A stretch of DNA of 64,000 bases from Cryptomeria japonica (Eukaryota > Streptophyta > Pinopsida > Cupressales > Cupressaceae), in NCBI RefSeq assembly GCF_030272615.1, contig NC_081415.1, forward strand, positions 416,296,757 to 416,360,756, in the 5' to 3' direction. Of the stretch, positions 35,888-47,486 are shown piece after piece. Numbering within the stretch: the stretch's first letter is position 1; every line of letters starts with the position of its first letter. Below the pieces are notes generated by a model. That model saw nothing but the letters and a program-made list of their open reading frames with translations. It did not search any database and was not told the DNA's origin. The translations under genes were made by a program, and so were the position numbers.

Positions 35888-36660
35888 TTAATTACAAACG
35901 GTGGAGTAATGGATGCAAAAGTGGTCAATAGGACCCAACTTCTAATTTTTCTTCAAGGCCCCACTAATACAAATGCATCACCTCGTAAAAAAAGTCAATC
36001 ACTTAATAATGGTTGTTCAACTAGTATGACTCAACCCAACCCACAACAAGGTCTAAAGACTAATAGTCTAAGGCAAATTTATACTCCACTTGGAGAACCA
36101 ATTGAGTCGACACTTAGTAATTGATCCAATCTCATATAATAAAACTACTAGAAATCAAACCATATGAGCCAGAGCCCTTCAAGACAGCTTGGTGGATAGA
36201 AAATAATTTCTACAATTACGATAGAATATAAGGTCATAAGACATCAAATTTTTATAAGCTTAAGAATATCATCCAAGATTTGATTGACTAGGGTGAGATA
36301 TCAATTAAAAATCCAAAAGAAATATCTAATATCAATCACACTATTTTTAAAAATCCCTTTAAGAAACATGATAAAGGGAAGGCCTCCAATTTAGGGACTC
36401 AACATAATAGGGCTATTTATACAAGCATGTCTCATGAGTACACCATCAACCACATCAGTCAAGTTGATGAAACATTTTCTACAATTATTGTCAAAGCTAA
36501 GAACCCTGATTGCGCAATAGCTACATGTTGGTCTAAAGAAACCCTTCAAGGTGCACCATCCACTTCCCAACCTGCTAGACCAACTTGAGAAAAATTTGGC
36601 TCAGATCTCTATATTTGAGCTCTTCCATGTATCACTGACCCACACAAATGTATTAGATAA
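35888..36660 (+). pseudogene. G1 gag, 3' part
   Basis: Resumes gag after the insertion with ITNGGVMDAKVV, then RQIYTPLGEPIESTLSN, which aligns with YTPLGEPIKTVLQQL in G2. The zinc-knuckle region is present but frame-broken (about 36170-36260). Confidence 0.75.
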
Positions 36661-36686
36661 AGCCTTACACGAGTCTGTGATACCTA

Positions 36687-37560
36687 GTGACAAAAGTTGA
36701 TGCATTTTCTGCCATGGTTGGTAATCTTTCCACCACACCACATGTAGCATTTACCCAACAAGATCTTATAATGCATAAACCTTCATATAATGATCCCCTC
36801 CACCTTGAGGTATATGTTCATAAGCATAAAATCATAAGAGTTCTAATAGATGACAAAGTTGGTTTTAGTATTTGTACCTTAAATTAAGTCAAAGCACTAG
36901 GATTCTTTGAGCATAGTGTGGATGCAACCAATAAAATAAATATCAAAGCTTATGATGACATGGAGCGCCCATATAAAGGAATCATCACTCTCTCAATTAG
37001 AGTTGGCCTAGTAGCACAAGATACATTATTTAAAGTTCTTGATCTCAAGATCGACTATAACATGCTCCTCGATTTCCTATGGATTATTGTCATAACAGTC
37101 ATTCCATCTACTTAACACCAATGTGTCAAGCTCCCATATATTAGTATAGAGATCACAATATCAAGAGATCCCAATCCTTTCCAATATTGAAACAAGCTAA
37201 AAGTTACCACTAATAACCAGGGTCCTATCAATCAAGAAGCATCATCCGCATCACATTCCCAATAATCCTTATTACTTTCAACATCATCTACCCCATCCAC
37301 TTCCCAATCTAGGGTAAAGATCCACATAGATGACAGGGATATGGATAGTACTCATATGTTGAAGCCTTCTAAATAGAGAAGTTACCAATATCCCTAAGAT
37401 ATTTTGGGAGGCATCAACCAAACAACCAATGCAAAGAAAAATCCATCATCCAAAATTCACCTTCTACTGTTATTATTAAATGCGGTGAGCTCAATGAAAA
37501 ATCCCTCGAAGAAGATATTTCAAACTAGCTATATAGAGACAAGGTAGATAGACCTCTACT
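36687..37560 (+). pseudogene. G1 aspartic protease
   Basis: The frame 36687-36887 ends in HKIIRVLIDDKVGFSICTL, aligned with VLIDNGASLNICTL of G2: the catalytic DNGA/S motif is DDKVG here. The following frame 36918-37115 (INIKAYDDMERPYKGIITL) continues the fold and aligns with G2. Stops separate the two. Inactive by both criteria. Confidence 0.8.
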
Positions 37561-37578
37561 CCAAATCCCTTTATAACG

Positions 37579-37716
37579 GTATGGAAAAGGATTCACTATA
37601 TTATAAAGACATGGATACAATGGCACAAGTGGCCTTGGAGCACAACGATAAGGTGTGGTAGAATCAATTCAACCTAGAAGTAACCCTAAGAATCAAGGAT
37701 TGGGATATGGACAAAT
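37579..37716 (+). pseudogene. G-patch domain of the G1 polyprotein
   Basis: In the frame starting YGKGFTIL the sequence shows the glycine spacing of a G-patch: RHGYNGTSGLGAQR, a stop, GVVESIQP, then NPKNQGLGYG. It sits between protease and RT, as in G2 (60345-60479). G-patches bind RNA helicases or RNA in host proteins, and one follows the protease in betaretroviruses. Two stops interrupt it. Confidence 0.65.
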
Positions 37717-37719
37717 AGA

Positions 37720-38560
37720 GGAGGGCTCTACAAGTTAAAACAATGAATAATTATTTGTGGAAACTACAAATACTTGGATGCCTCTTATTCAATAAGTTAG
37801 TGCTACTAATGATGAAGAGTCGGACAAGTAGAGTTATATTGAGATGAACTCCAATGAGTATTAATGGGACTCCTTTACCAGTTCTAGTACCTATGTTGAT
37901 AAATCTTATGACAGACAAAACCTTGATGATGATAATACCATTTTCAAGGACAAAGAACTCGATCCCAACTCCTAAAAATATTAATTTGATACTTGTTCCT
38001 ACACCTTGAATGCTACCCCTATAACTTATTCCAACCACGTCAATGAATTCTATCTATTTTACCCATAACTTATCTATTTGAACCAGCAATATCAATCTCA
38101 TTTGGATTGGTTTTAAAATGATGACACAATTACCAAATTTCTATGATTTCGAGAAGGTATACCATAAGGGGACCACAAAATTGGATTTTCTATAGAACTC
38201 AACCATGCAACATATTTTGGGGAGTCTAGTTATCCTTACATCCAAGAAAATAAAAAAGAAAATAAAAATGCTAAGTCTCACGGTGAAAATCGAAAGGCAC
38301 CTTTCGAGTGCAAAATAGTAAAAAACAAAAGGCATATCCAATGGTTAAAAACCTCTCTGAGGCATCAGAGGATGGAAGGTTGGACCCCTCCCTATAGATC
38401 AAGAATGTTCATCACTACTAGTGGAACAATCAGAGGAAGTAAACCTAGGTGACAATGAGAACATAAGGAATTTATATATTTTGTTGTAGTCTCCCAAACC
38501 TGCATAAAAGGAATTTTTTCACCAATTTCATCAAGGAGAGACAAATAAATTTTGCTTGAT
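37720..38560 (+). pseudogene. G1 protease-RT spacer
   Basis: Weak similarity to the G2 spacer (for example the region aligned with the G2 segment near 61300-61520, containing AYFGESSYPY-like and NLSEASEDGR-like pieces), with many stops. No separate gene. Confidence 0.5.
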
Positions 38561-38569
38561 CTTATGCTA

Positions 38570-39400
38570 GCATGTCAGGTTTAGATCCTGAACTGGTTCT
38601 CCATCACTTACCTCTACTTCCAATGGCTAGACCATTAAAACAAAAGCTAAGGAAAATGTATCCCTAAATTTCTCTATTGGTTAAAGTGGAGTTGAAGACA
38701 CTATTAGATGTGGGATTCATCATGCCTATAGATTATGCAAAATGGATATCAAATCTTGTACCTGTCACCAAACCAACTAGGGGCATTAGAATATATATAA
38801 ATTTTAGAGATTTGAATAAGGTTTTCCTAAAATATGAATTTTCATTTCCTAATTTTCTAATATTGATATGATATTGATCTCATTGCTGGACATGAAATGC
38901 TTTCATTGATGGATGGATTTTCTTGGTACGACCAAATGAGAATAACACCAAAGGACCAACACAAAACTGTCTTTACTTGTCCTTGGGGAACCTACTATTG
39001 GAATTTCATGCCCATTGGCCTCAAGAATGTCGATACAACATTTCAGAGAACTATGACAAGATTATTTCATGACATAATACATGATATAACGAAAGACTAT
39101 GTTGATGACTTGTTGGAAAAGTCAACCGGAAGGGACAACCATCTTGTTGTTTTGGCTCGGACCTTTAACAGTTTGGAACAATACAAAATCAGACTAAACC
39201 CAAAGAAATGTGCACTTGGTGTCACCTCAACAAAACTGCTTGGATTCATTGCGTCCAACAAAGGAATAGAAGTAGACCTGACAAAGATTAGTGTTATTCT
39301 TGAAATGCCCCCACCATCAAATTTGAAGCAATTAAGGAATCTATGGGGAAAAATATAATCTATTAGGAGGTTTATATCCCAACTACTAGACAAGTGTCAA
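38570..39400 (+). pseudogene. G1 reverse transcriptase
   Basis: The N-terminal SGLDPELVLHHLPL is followed by VELKTLLDVGFIMPIDYAKW and the fingers motif INFRDLNKV, then a short break and SLMDGFSWYDQMRITP. QHKTVFTCPWGTYYWNFMPI and the catalytic YVDD at 39098-39109 are kept. The thumb region LNPKKCALGVTSTKLLGFIA follows. One break near 38871-38897 and a stop near 39356 disrupt it, yet it retains the RT segment that G2 has lost. Confidence 0.9.
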
Positions 39401-40330
39401 CTTTATTACAAAAAGGAGTATCTTTCAAGTTGATAGCTCAATGTCAACAAGACTTCGAGGAACTTAAGGATTATCTACTTTCACCACTAGTTGGTACCAC
39501 CTACTCTAGGAAAACCCTTATTACTCTACATTTCAGTTATAAATTCATCTTAGGAGCCCTCTTGGCACAAAATCATGACCAAGGAAGGGAGAGAGGAATC
39601 TAATATATCAGTAGAATACTGGTTAGTTATGAGATAAACAACACTCCCATTGAGCATGCATGACTTGCAGTTATTTTTGCATCTCAAAAGTTTTGACATT
39701 ACATGTTGAGTCACAAAACCAAATTCATCACAAAAATTGATCCACTTAAGAACCTTTTAAACAAAGTTTCTCTCATAGAGAGACTGGCCAAATGGGTTAT
39801 GTTCTTAAGTGAATTTGATATTGAGTATGTAGATAAAAGGGCTATCAAAGGACAAAAATTGAAGACCAACTAACTAGCTCCACTTTACCAAAGAACTCAA
39901 TAGTAGTAGACTTTTTGGATGAATCGATATTCACAATAGATGCTTCCACATAATGGAAATTATACTTCAACAATTTCTACACTAATCATAGAGCGGGGGC
40001 AGGCATTCACTATTCATAACTCCTCATGGTGACACCATTCCAAACTCCTATAGAATAAATTTCCCTTGCACAAGAAAAATTGTAGAATATGAAGCTCTCA
40101 TCACTAGGCTTCACACAACTATACAATGGAAAATAAAAGATCTCCATGTTTATGGTGACTCTCAACTAGCAGTCAAATAGGTCAATATCGACTACCTCAC
40201 TAAAGATGATAAGCTTTTGTTGTACAAACATATGATAGATGATTTAAAGCAATAATTTGAACATATTGTCTTTGAGAAAATCCCCTGAATCCAGAATAAA
40301 GTAGTCGATGTAATGGCTACAGTGGGATCA
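39401..40330 (+). pseudogene. G1 RNase H and second (archaeal-type) RNase H
   Basis: 39401-39900 gives the RT-linked RNase H (KFILGALLAQNHDQGRERGI, later RLAKWVMFLSEFDIEY). At 39940-40330 a second RNase H is traceable in broken frames (WKLYFNNFYTNH, later VYGDSQLAV). This duplication is characteristic of Tat-lineage gypsy elements. In WKLYFDGS of G2 the first catalytic Asp is kept; here it reads FNN, so the site is lost. Confidence 0.8.
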
Positions 40331-40821
40331 TTACTAGATATGTCAAATAATGTGACACATTTCAAGTTCTTAGTAGAACAATTCATGGTACTGACTTTCA
40401 ATATTCCACAGTCCAAATACATGTGTGAAATTGTTGGTCCTAATTTTTCTTGGTATAAAGGCATATAATCTTATCTCCATGACCAATACCTTTCCCCTGA
40501 CTTGTCCCGAAACCAATGCAAAACCCTTATTTGACAAGCTCCCCATTATGTCATCATCGCTAAAACCCTATACTAGAAAGGTATTGATGAAATTGTCCTT
40601 TGTTGTCTTGATTCAATAGATGCACACACAACTTTACAATTGCACAAAGGTATTTGTGAGGCCCACTCTAGTGGTCCAGCTTTGGCTAAGAAGCTCATGC
40701 AAAATGGGTACTATTGGCTAACTATGAAAAAGAATACTTACAAGTTTGTTCAAAGGTGCTAAGAATGTTAGATGTACAAAGGTCTCATACATGAACCAGT
40801 GTAAGATCTACAACCAATGAC
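40331..40821 (+). pseudogene. G1 integrase N-terminal part
   Basis: The zinc-binding region aligns with G2: GICEAHSSGPALAKKLMQNG, YYWLTMKKNTYKFVQRC, a stop, ECQMYKGLIHEPV, then DLQPMTS, at which point the 6.66-kb element is inserted. The frame continues at 47487. Confidence 0.85.
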
Positions 40822-40929
40822 ATCTCTATATTTCATGTATACTCACCCCATCCATTTCTACTTAAGTAAATGAGGGTCCCCCTATTTCTGCTTTCCCTTT
40901 GTTTGGTTTTGTTTCTCCTTTGTGTTTCT

Positions 40930-42330
40930 TTCCTTTTTGCCCCTTCTGAGTTTTAGAATCTCAAAACTTCGGAATGTGTTCTTTTCTCTTCGTCTTCTTT
41001 CCTTTTTTTTCCCACTTCAGAGCTTCAGAGTCACGAAACCTCGAAGTTCCTTTTGTTTCCCCTTTGTTTCTTTTCATTTGTCTTCAATACTTCATGTTTC
41101 CAAAACCTCGAAGTCCTTAAGATTTCAGTCTGTAGGACTTTGGGATCTCGGGACCTTGAAATCCCAAAGTTCCCCTTTGTTTGCATGTTGAAGGACCTTG
41201 AAACCTCGGATTCCTGGAACTCCAAAGTGCTTTGTGTGTTCCTTTTGTTCCTTTTTGAAAGGACTTCAGAATCTCGGGTTCTAGAGATCTCGATCCCTCT
41301 TGTTTGTTTTATTTGTTGGAGCCCCAGAACCCCAAAACCATAGAATCTCAGGTTCTCCTTGTTTTGTTTGTCTTCCTTTCGGAGTCTTGGAACTTTAGAG
41401 TCCTGAGGTCATTTCCTCTTTGACCTCAGAACCTTGGGATCCCAAAACCCTAAGGTGTGTTGTTCCTTGACTCTCGTAATCGCCAAGGGGTATAAATACC
41501 CCCCACCATGGTCATTTGGCTCATTTGAGCGTCCTAGTAATTTGTGAGCTCTACATACCCCACAATTTTAGCTAGTTTCTTAGAATGCTTTGGTGTTCCT
41601 TCTTCTCCTTCATTGAGGTAGGTTTCTTCCTGCTTGGAGTTTTATCTTGGTTTTTCTTGTTTTCCTTATTCTTGGTTTAGGTTGGCATAGGTTTTAGGGT
41701 TTTTTTATTATTTAATTTGAATAATTTGTTTCAACATGTTTTGTCCCCCATCATTTTTTTCATCTCTTCATGTCCTTTCATTTTGGTTTTGATTGTTGTG
41801 ACATTTCGAGATCCTAGGTTTCCATGATCCCGGATTTTGTCTAGGTTTTTTATTGTTACTCTCCGGAACCCCAGGTTCCTGGGATCCCGAAGAGCCTTTT
41901 GAATCATGTTTGTTTCACTTCGGAACCTCGGGTTCTCGGGACCTCGAAGTGTCTTTAGTCCGATTCCCCTTCAATGTTTCCACACTCTGTAACCTCAAGT
42001 TCCCAAGATCCCAGAGTGCCTTTTGTTGAGCCCTTGTTAACACTTCAAAACCCCAAGTTCCCGAGATCCCGAAGCATTTACGAGTTGAACCCTTCCAAGC
42101 TTCATAACATTGAGTCCCGGGGATTCCAAAGCACACCATTTTAAGATGGAATATTTTTATCTTTGCTTTGAAATTTCAAAATCTTTGGATCTTGAAACTC
42201 CAAGTTTTGATGCCTTCCACTTCGGGACTCTGGGATCCCGGGATCCTAAAATGAGGTTTGTATGGAATTATTTTGACTTCAAAACCCCGAAACCCTGGGA
42301 CTCTGAGGCCTGCCTTTTTTTTAACATGTA
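40930..42330. repeat. Array of degenerate CTTCGG...CCGAAG hairpin units
   Basis: About a dozen units of a ~32-bp core such as CTTCGGAACCTCGGGTTC followed by a TCGGGACCTCGAAG-type end. The ends (CTTCGG / CCGAAG) and inner parts (CCTCGG, GGGATCCC) are self-complementary, so each unit could fold as a hairpin. Units are spaced about 60-90 bp by T-rich DNA with TTTTGTTT words. They lie on both sides of the TATA box at 41491. Many units keep CpG. Confidence 0.8.
41487..41502 (+). promoter_or_regulatory. TATA box with GC arms (GGGGTATAAATACCCC)
   Basis: TATAAATA with flanking GGGG and CCCC; the 7-bp arms GGGGTAT / ATACCCC are perfectly complementary. It is the best core-promoter match in the composite and lies 890 bp upstream of the gene B start. 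Confidence 0.6.
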
Positions 42331-42374
42331 AAGTACTAATAACCAAACCTTCTCCTATAGGTTAAAGAATCCTT

Positions 42375-45035
42375 ATGGAAGCAACAGGAACCCTAAGGAA
42401 GAAAATAAGGAGCAAGATAAGATTGGAGAAAGTTTCTATCACCATTAAGTACCAATACCAGGGATAGACACTAATTTTAAAGTTTGAAAGTGAGGTGTAG
42501 TTCATCACAGACATAAAGATAGGGAATATTGAGTTAGAAGCAATCAGGAAAGAAGTATCTAGTCAGAACCTCTATGCTACATACCAAAGGATTAGGAGGT
42601 CATGACTTGTAGAGGCCACAATTTCCCCTAGGTCGTCCAGTCATTGGATTTAATCTCAACAATTACTCATCACTATGACAAGGATACAAGGAAGTGCATA
42701 GATACAAAAGGAAATGTAGTGGTGGACCTCTCATCCAATATGCTCTCTAAGACTTTTGGATTTCCACAATATGAGAAGGTGTCATAGACTACTACTAGAG
42801 GCCATCCAAATCTTCAATAAGGATGTGGCCAATTACAGGGAACATATAAATCAGGTGTGGCTTAATGGTCCAAGAAAATTTGGCTTGAAAGCAAAAGACA
42901 ACATACTTAGAGAAGATTTCAGAGATGCTCCATGTGACCTGATCATCATGCTCAATAGAGCCTTCAGAAAGGAAGAGGTGAAACATTATCATTTATGGAT
43001 GTTTGATTATATCTACACCTTCCTTAAAGGAAAATATTACTTTGATTGGGCACAACTCATATCAGATAACATTCATGAACAAATGTGCAATGTGATCCAA
43101 ACTAAAAGGTTTTCATGACCTCCTATGTGGTATGGATGGTAGCCAGGAGCGAAGTGTATCTAGGGCTGAACACCACAGGAAAGAGTTTGGGAATATTATA
43201 ATCAAGTGCCTTTCCAAGTGGCCAAAAATAACTTTAAAAGAATTAATGATGCATTCATATATGTAGTTATTTGTAGGTTGACAAGTGACGTGGGACAGCG
43301 ACTGTCCACTGAGGCCATGAAATTGATCCAAGAAGGAAAACGTGGTTCATTCACAACTAACGGTCTACCTATATCAGATTAAGTCGGTTCATCAGTAATC
43401 CTTTCCTTCTCCCTCACTTTTGCAACAATAGAATTATTCTTCTTAATTATTCAAGACAAATTGTAGGCATTCAAGCCCTCATGCCTCAAAAGCATAAGAC
43501 AGGGGTAACATTCCCAATTGTCCTTGAACATTATAAGAACCACAACCTATAGACGTCAAAAAAAAATTCATGAACTTCAATACCTATGTCTCAAGGAGTT
43601 TTCTTATGCTCAACAATTATATGAACCATTTGGTAAGCTAAAGGAAATGATATCGGTTGCATATGAGGGGTATGTATCTGCATTGGAAGACTTTTGGGCA
43701 GGGTTGCAAGATAGTTTTGATGCCAAAAAGAAAGGATATAGCAGGTTGACTACCTATCAGATGACAAAATTTGATTTAGAAACAAATATTCCCAAGGATT
43801 TCAAAGATGACGGGGAAGTCTTAGACCCAACTTATGAGGAATTGAAGGTGGACCATAGATCTCTCTCCCTAATAAGGTGGTCAAAAAAGGAAAATGTGGA
43901 AATTAATGATGTTTTTGAAAAAGTGGTTGAAAGGAGCAAACAATGGCTAGGTCTTAGACTTTGGGTAAGTGCAACAACGGAAAAGAAGATAAACAAAGCC
44001 TTTGGAAATCCTCAGTTAAAGGCCACCCAAGAACATGTGAGGAGGAAAAGGCCCGATTCCAGGAAACCCACTCCTACAGAAGAAGAAGCCCACATCTGTC
44101 ATTGAAAAAGAAGAATTAATGAAGCAATTAGATGAGAAGATAAAATAATCATAGTTTCTAAAGACAACTTCGGAACAGCAAATAACCACTGGATTTCTCG
44201 TTGTACCACAAGCGTCAATTGCTCCAATAATGCCTACTATTGGTGCAACCCTAGGAGAAGGTACATCACAAGGATTGGACCCAAGATAAGCCACTTCTTC
44301 TCAATCCCCTACAACAGTTTCCAAACCAACTCATGAATGAGTGACTATTCATAACATTGAATATGACTCAGATAAAGATAATGAGCCTATTTCAGTAATG
44401 GCCTACAAGAAAAAGGAGAATCCAATGCAAAGATAGGCTACCTCCAAACAAGATTTGGGAGATTTTTTGCTAATACAAGTGTTTGTCATCATGAGGACCA
44501 AATAGTTGAAGTCACTCAAACATAAGTGTATGAAGTACAAGTGGAAGCTATGGAAGTTGATGATCAGGATGAGCATCTAGTGCTCACTCCATAAGAACAA
44601 GAACAACTTCTTAAACAATTGGAAGGAGGCTAGGATAAAAAACAAGATGATGCAAGAAAAGAATCTTTTGAACAAGAGGTAGGAGAAAAACTAGAAGAAT
44701 TGGCCAAACAACAGTAAGACTTTGAAGTGGTGCAGCAAGAACACCCTACTCAGCAACTACCCCAGCTTCCACCACAATTTGAGGAGTCCATAAGCCATAA
44801 ACAAGAACAACATCAAGATGTAAGTAAAGATCAACAAGAAGAAGAAAAGGAGCCAGAGTGGTAGCTAAAAACTTATACCCAAGTTACTACACAAGAAGAG
44901 AAATAAAATTTGAGTATGCCACAATGGCTTAGCTTTAACTTCCAAAAGAAGAAGAAAGTTGTCTTACCAAGTATCACCTTGCAAGACACAATCACTAAGT
45001 CACCAAGGAGGACAAATAAAACTAAGACCCTTCAC
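42375..45035 (+). pseudogene. Gene B, decayed long ORF, probably related to gene A
   Basis: A start at 42375 (MEATGTLRKKIRSK) soon meets stops. At 42650-42790 a segment reads HYDKDTRKCIDTKGNVVVD, resembling CYNPRTKTICDYRGNPLVV of gene A. Frames at 42756-43118 (AFRKEEVKHYHLWMFDYIYT, GKYYFDWAQLISDNIHEQM) and 43518-44105 (YEGYVSALEDFWAGLQDSF) are open. A Gln/Glu-rich tail with many stops follows (44106-44930), ending in a basic QKKKKVVLPSITL patch near 44950. The overall plan, a compact Trp/Tyr-rich N-terminal part then a charged, probably coiled-coil C-terminal part, is the same as gene A. No known enzymatic motif. Function unknown; relation to A is by eye and moderate. Confidence 0.55.
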
Positions 45036-45039
45036 CATT

Positions 45040-46964
45040 TGACCTAATTTGGCATGCACTTAACAATAGATTTTTGCAATTGACCCTAATATTTTACGCA
45101 ATTTTTTAATCCAGTTATATAATTTCCTAAGGAAATTAGAGTATCAAAAGGTCACTCAAACTAAAAAATTGGGATCCAAAATTAGGTTCAACTCATTGAT
45201 TGACCAAGTCATTAGGCTCAATAGGTTTGTCTATTTTAATTTTGCATCATTAGTTCCCTTAGAGTTCTCTTAGATCAAAACCAATTTTGCAAACATTAAC
45301 TTATTTAGGCAAATTATATCATAGGAATCAGTTTTTCCCCAAGGAAATTAGAAGTCACATCTCAATATTAAGCCTTAGTCATTATCAAGATCCCTGACTT
45401 CATCAAAACTATAATTATCAACCAATTGTTCAAGTCCAACCCTTACGCTCATTAGTCTAGCTTAGGGTCATAACTTCTATCAAATCCTCAATCCTCCGTC
45501 ATCCTATTTTCAAGTCAATGTGTCTCTTTCAATCTCTTAGATGAACATCCATAGGTTTGTGTTTATAAGTTTCCTAGGAATCAAGCTTATAGAAATGCAT
45601 AATCTTTCACTAGGATAATCATTGCATTCTTAATCTTGAAAATTCCAAAAAAATAAGTGCATATTATTTCCCTTATCATTCAAGGTATTAGCTCAAAAAA
45701 TCTATAAAATATTGTCATCCTTTAGTTGTATTTCTCTTAAAATTCCAAAGAGACCAAAAAAATAGTTCTTACCTTTGTCATATTTAGCTCATTTTTCGGT
45801 GTCCTCCATACCCTTCACTCAATCACAAAAAGTAAAATTTTTAATAGATCCCAATATTGACCCAAATTTCAATCCCACGAGTACTATGGACCTTGCATCA
45901 CATTCTTGTAGACAAGGTCAAAGAGCGGCTACCTTAATGGATCATCCCACAACTTCTAATCCTAATGATCCATATTTTGTAGAGAACATTCCAAAGGGGT
46001 TAACCATTGAATAACTTGAGGATCCCCAAAAAGACCCAAAAAATTCTTACAATTATCAATGTGCTTCTCAATCACGACCCAAATAGGTATCTCATATTGT
46101 TATCACAAAATTGTGCCAAGTTGCCCCCTAACTAAAATGTTTCCATAATAATACAACCAAGATCTCAAACTTCTCAAAGTATGGGATCTTCACAACAAGT
46201 CACCACTAGTCTTCCTTTAGTGATCACTACCCATGGTGCCATACTGAGCACTACAACAATGCCTCTCTACAATAATATTGTTTATAACACCCCATCAGTT
46301 AGTCAAACCCATGCCACTTTAATGCAAGCTCTCACATCTTCCAATGTTAATACCCAAAGTCAAAATCAAATCAAAATACGTCTTCCTCAATTGTTTAAGA
46401 AAACATTAATGCATCATCTCAAGTGAGTAGTAACTCTCTCTCTCTCTCAAGACATGACTAGCACATCCCAAATTTCCACTTCAGTCCCAATTGGATCCAC
46501 ATTCAGTTACCAAAATTTTCCACCACCTAACCGAAGCTTGCAGAATCCTTTTAGTGGAACACAATAAAATGTCAGCACCCATTTCACTTCACCCAAACAA
46601 GCACTTCACTCAATTCTCAGCTCTTTAACCATTCCACATTTTAGCAACCACTTGCATATACCAACACCAATCCTTTCATCAATCCCATTCTTAGTATCCA
46701 AACTCCATTGACACAAACGGATATCCTCATGCAACAAGTGCAAAACTTACAACACCAAATGTCCAATCTTCATGTTGGGAATACAAATAATAGTTATACC
46801 ATAGAAGATATATGTCCCTACCCTTTCAATAAAATGGTGTACATGCCACCTTTCCTACAAAACTTTGAAGCTCATAATTCAAAAAGTATAAGGGAAAAGG
46901 TGACCCTCAAGACCATGTCCATGAGTTCTTTATTGCTTGTATAGAGGTTGTCAATAATGACCCT
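45040..46964 (+). repeat. Second copy of G1-type leader and gag start
   Basis: Copy of 28029-29948 with about 96% identity in the stretch I compared. It includes the gag start at 45886 (MDLASHSCRQGQ) and ends at the same GTCAATAATGACCCT word. The break on the left is immediately after gene B; on the right it passes into unrelated DNA. It has a frame closer to intact than G1 at ICPYPFNKMVY (no 1-bp deletion), so it is not derived from the present G1 copy. Confidence 0.93.
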
Positions 46965-47486
46965 GAAATTGGTATTCCATTAATTTAATATCTTCTTTCA
47001 TTCTAGATAGCATAAATGTTCTTGAGTAATATTGTTTTATGATTCATGTTATACATGTTAATGATACATGAGGATTAGATGATGTTATGAAAATTAGTTT
47101 CGTGAAAGTTAGCTCTTTTTGCATGAGAGTTTGTAGATCTTGCATGCAGATGGAAAGTTTCACCTATTGACGTATGGTATGTTATTGATAATATTCATTC
47201 ACTTGGGATATTCATTTCATGACTGATAAATCTTGCTTAATTGTGTTTGTTCTCTTCTCACATCCCTCTCTTTTACAGTTTTTTTTTTAGTGAATCTGCA
47301 TGAGTTCCTTCTGCTACCAGCATATAACCTCGATGAAACAAGTCATTTGAGCCCTATACTATCTTTGCATAGTTGTGACCCGATGAACGAGACCTTGGAG
47401 AGTGAGAATTTCAAATCCTCTCTTTTCAAGAGAAGCTCTATTTCACAAAGCTTGCATGTTAGGTGTCTATAAAAGGTCCATCAACA
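46965..47486 (+). other. Right end of the composite, with exon-like segment
   Basis: AT-rich DNA followed by a long pyrimidine run (47248-47288, ending TTTTTTTTTAG) and a 180-bp stretch open in one frame (NLHEFLLLPAYNLDETSHLS, later SENFKSSLFKRSSISQS). It looks like an intron 3' end plus exon, but nothing identifies a gene. CTATAAAAGG at about 47467-47476 lies close to the terminal ACA. Confidence 0.4.

Larger units (their letters stand above)
40827..47486 (+). mobile_element. 6.66-kb composite insertion in G1 integrase
   Basis: Flanked by perfect 5-bp duplications ATCTC (40822-40826 and 47487-47491). Removing it restores the integrase reading DLQPMTS-PWPFSQRGLN, matching LQPITTPWPFCQWGLD of G2. 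Its ends are TATATTTC and ATCAACA; the start would be TG if one G-to-A change occurred. Contents in order: hairpin-repeat array and TATA promoter (40930-42330), decayed long ORF gene B (42375-45035), a second copy of the G1 leader/gag start (45040-46964), and 520 bp of other DNA. No RT, integrase or obvious LTR pair belongs to it. It may be a non-autonomous LTR element with captured cargo. Confidence 0.8.

Noticed and set aside
40930-42330. CRISPR-like array
   Set aside because: Units are degenerate, spacing varies, spacers share T-rich words, and the context is a plant retroelement.
46964-47486. A separate 523-bp TG...CA solo LTR inside the composite
   Set aside because: It starts TGAAATTGG and ends ATCAACA, but its flanks (GACCC and ATCTC) do not form a duplication, whereas ATCTC pairs perfectly with 40822-40826.
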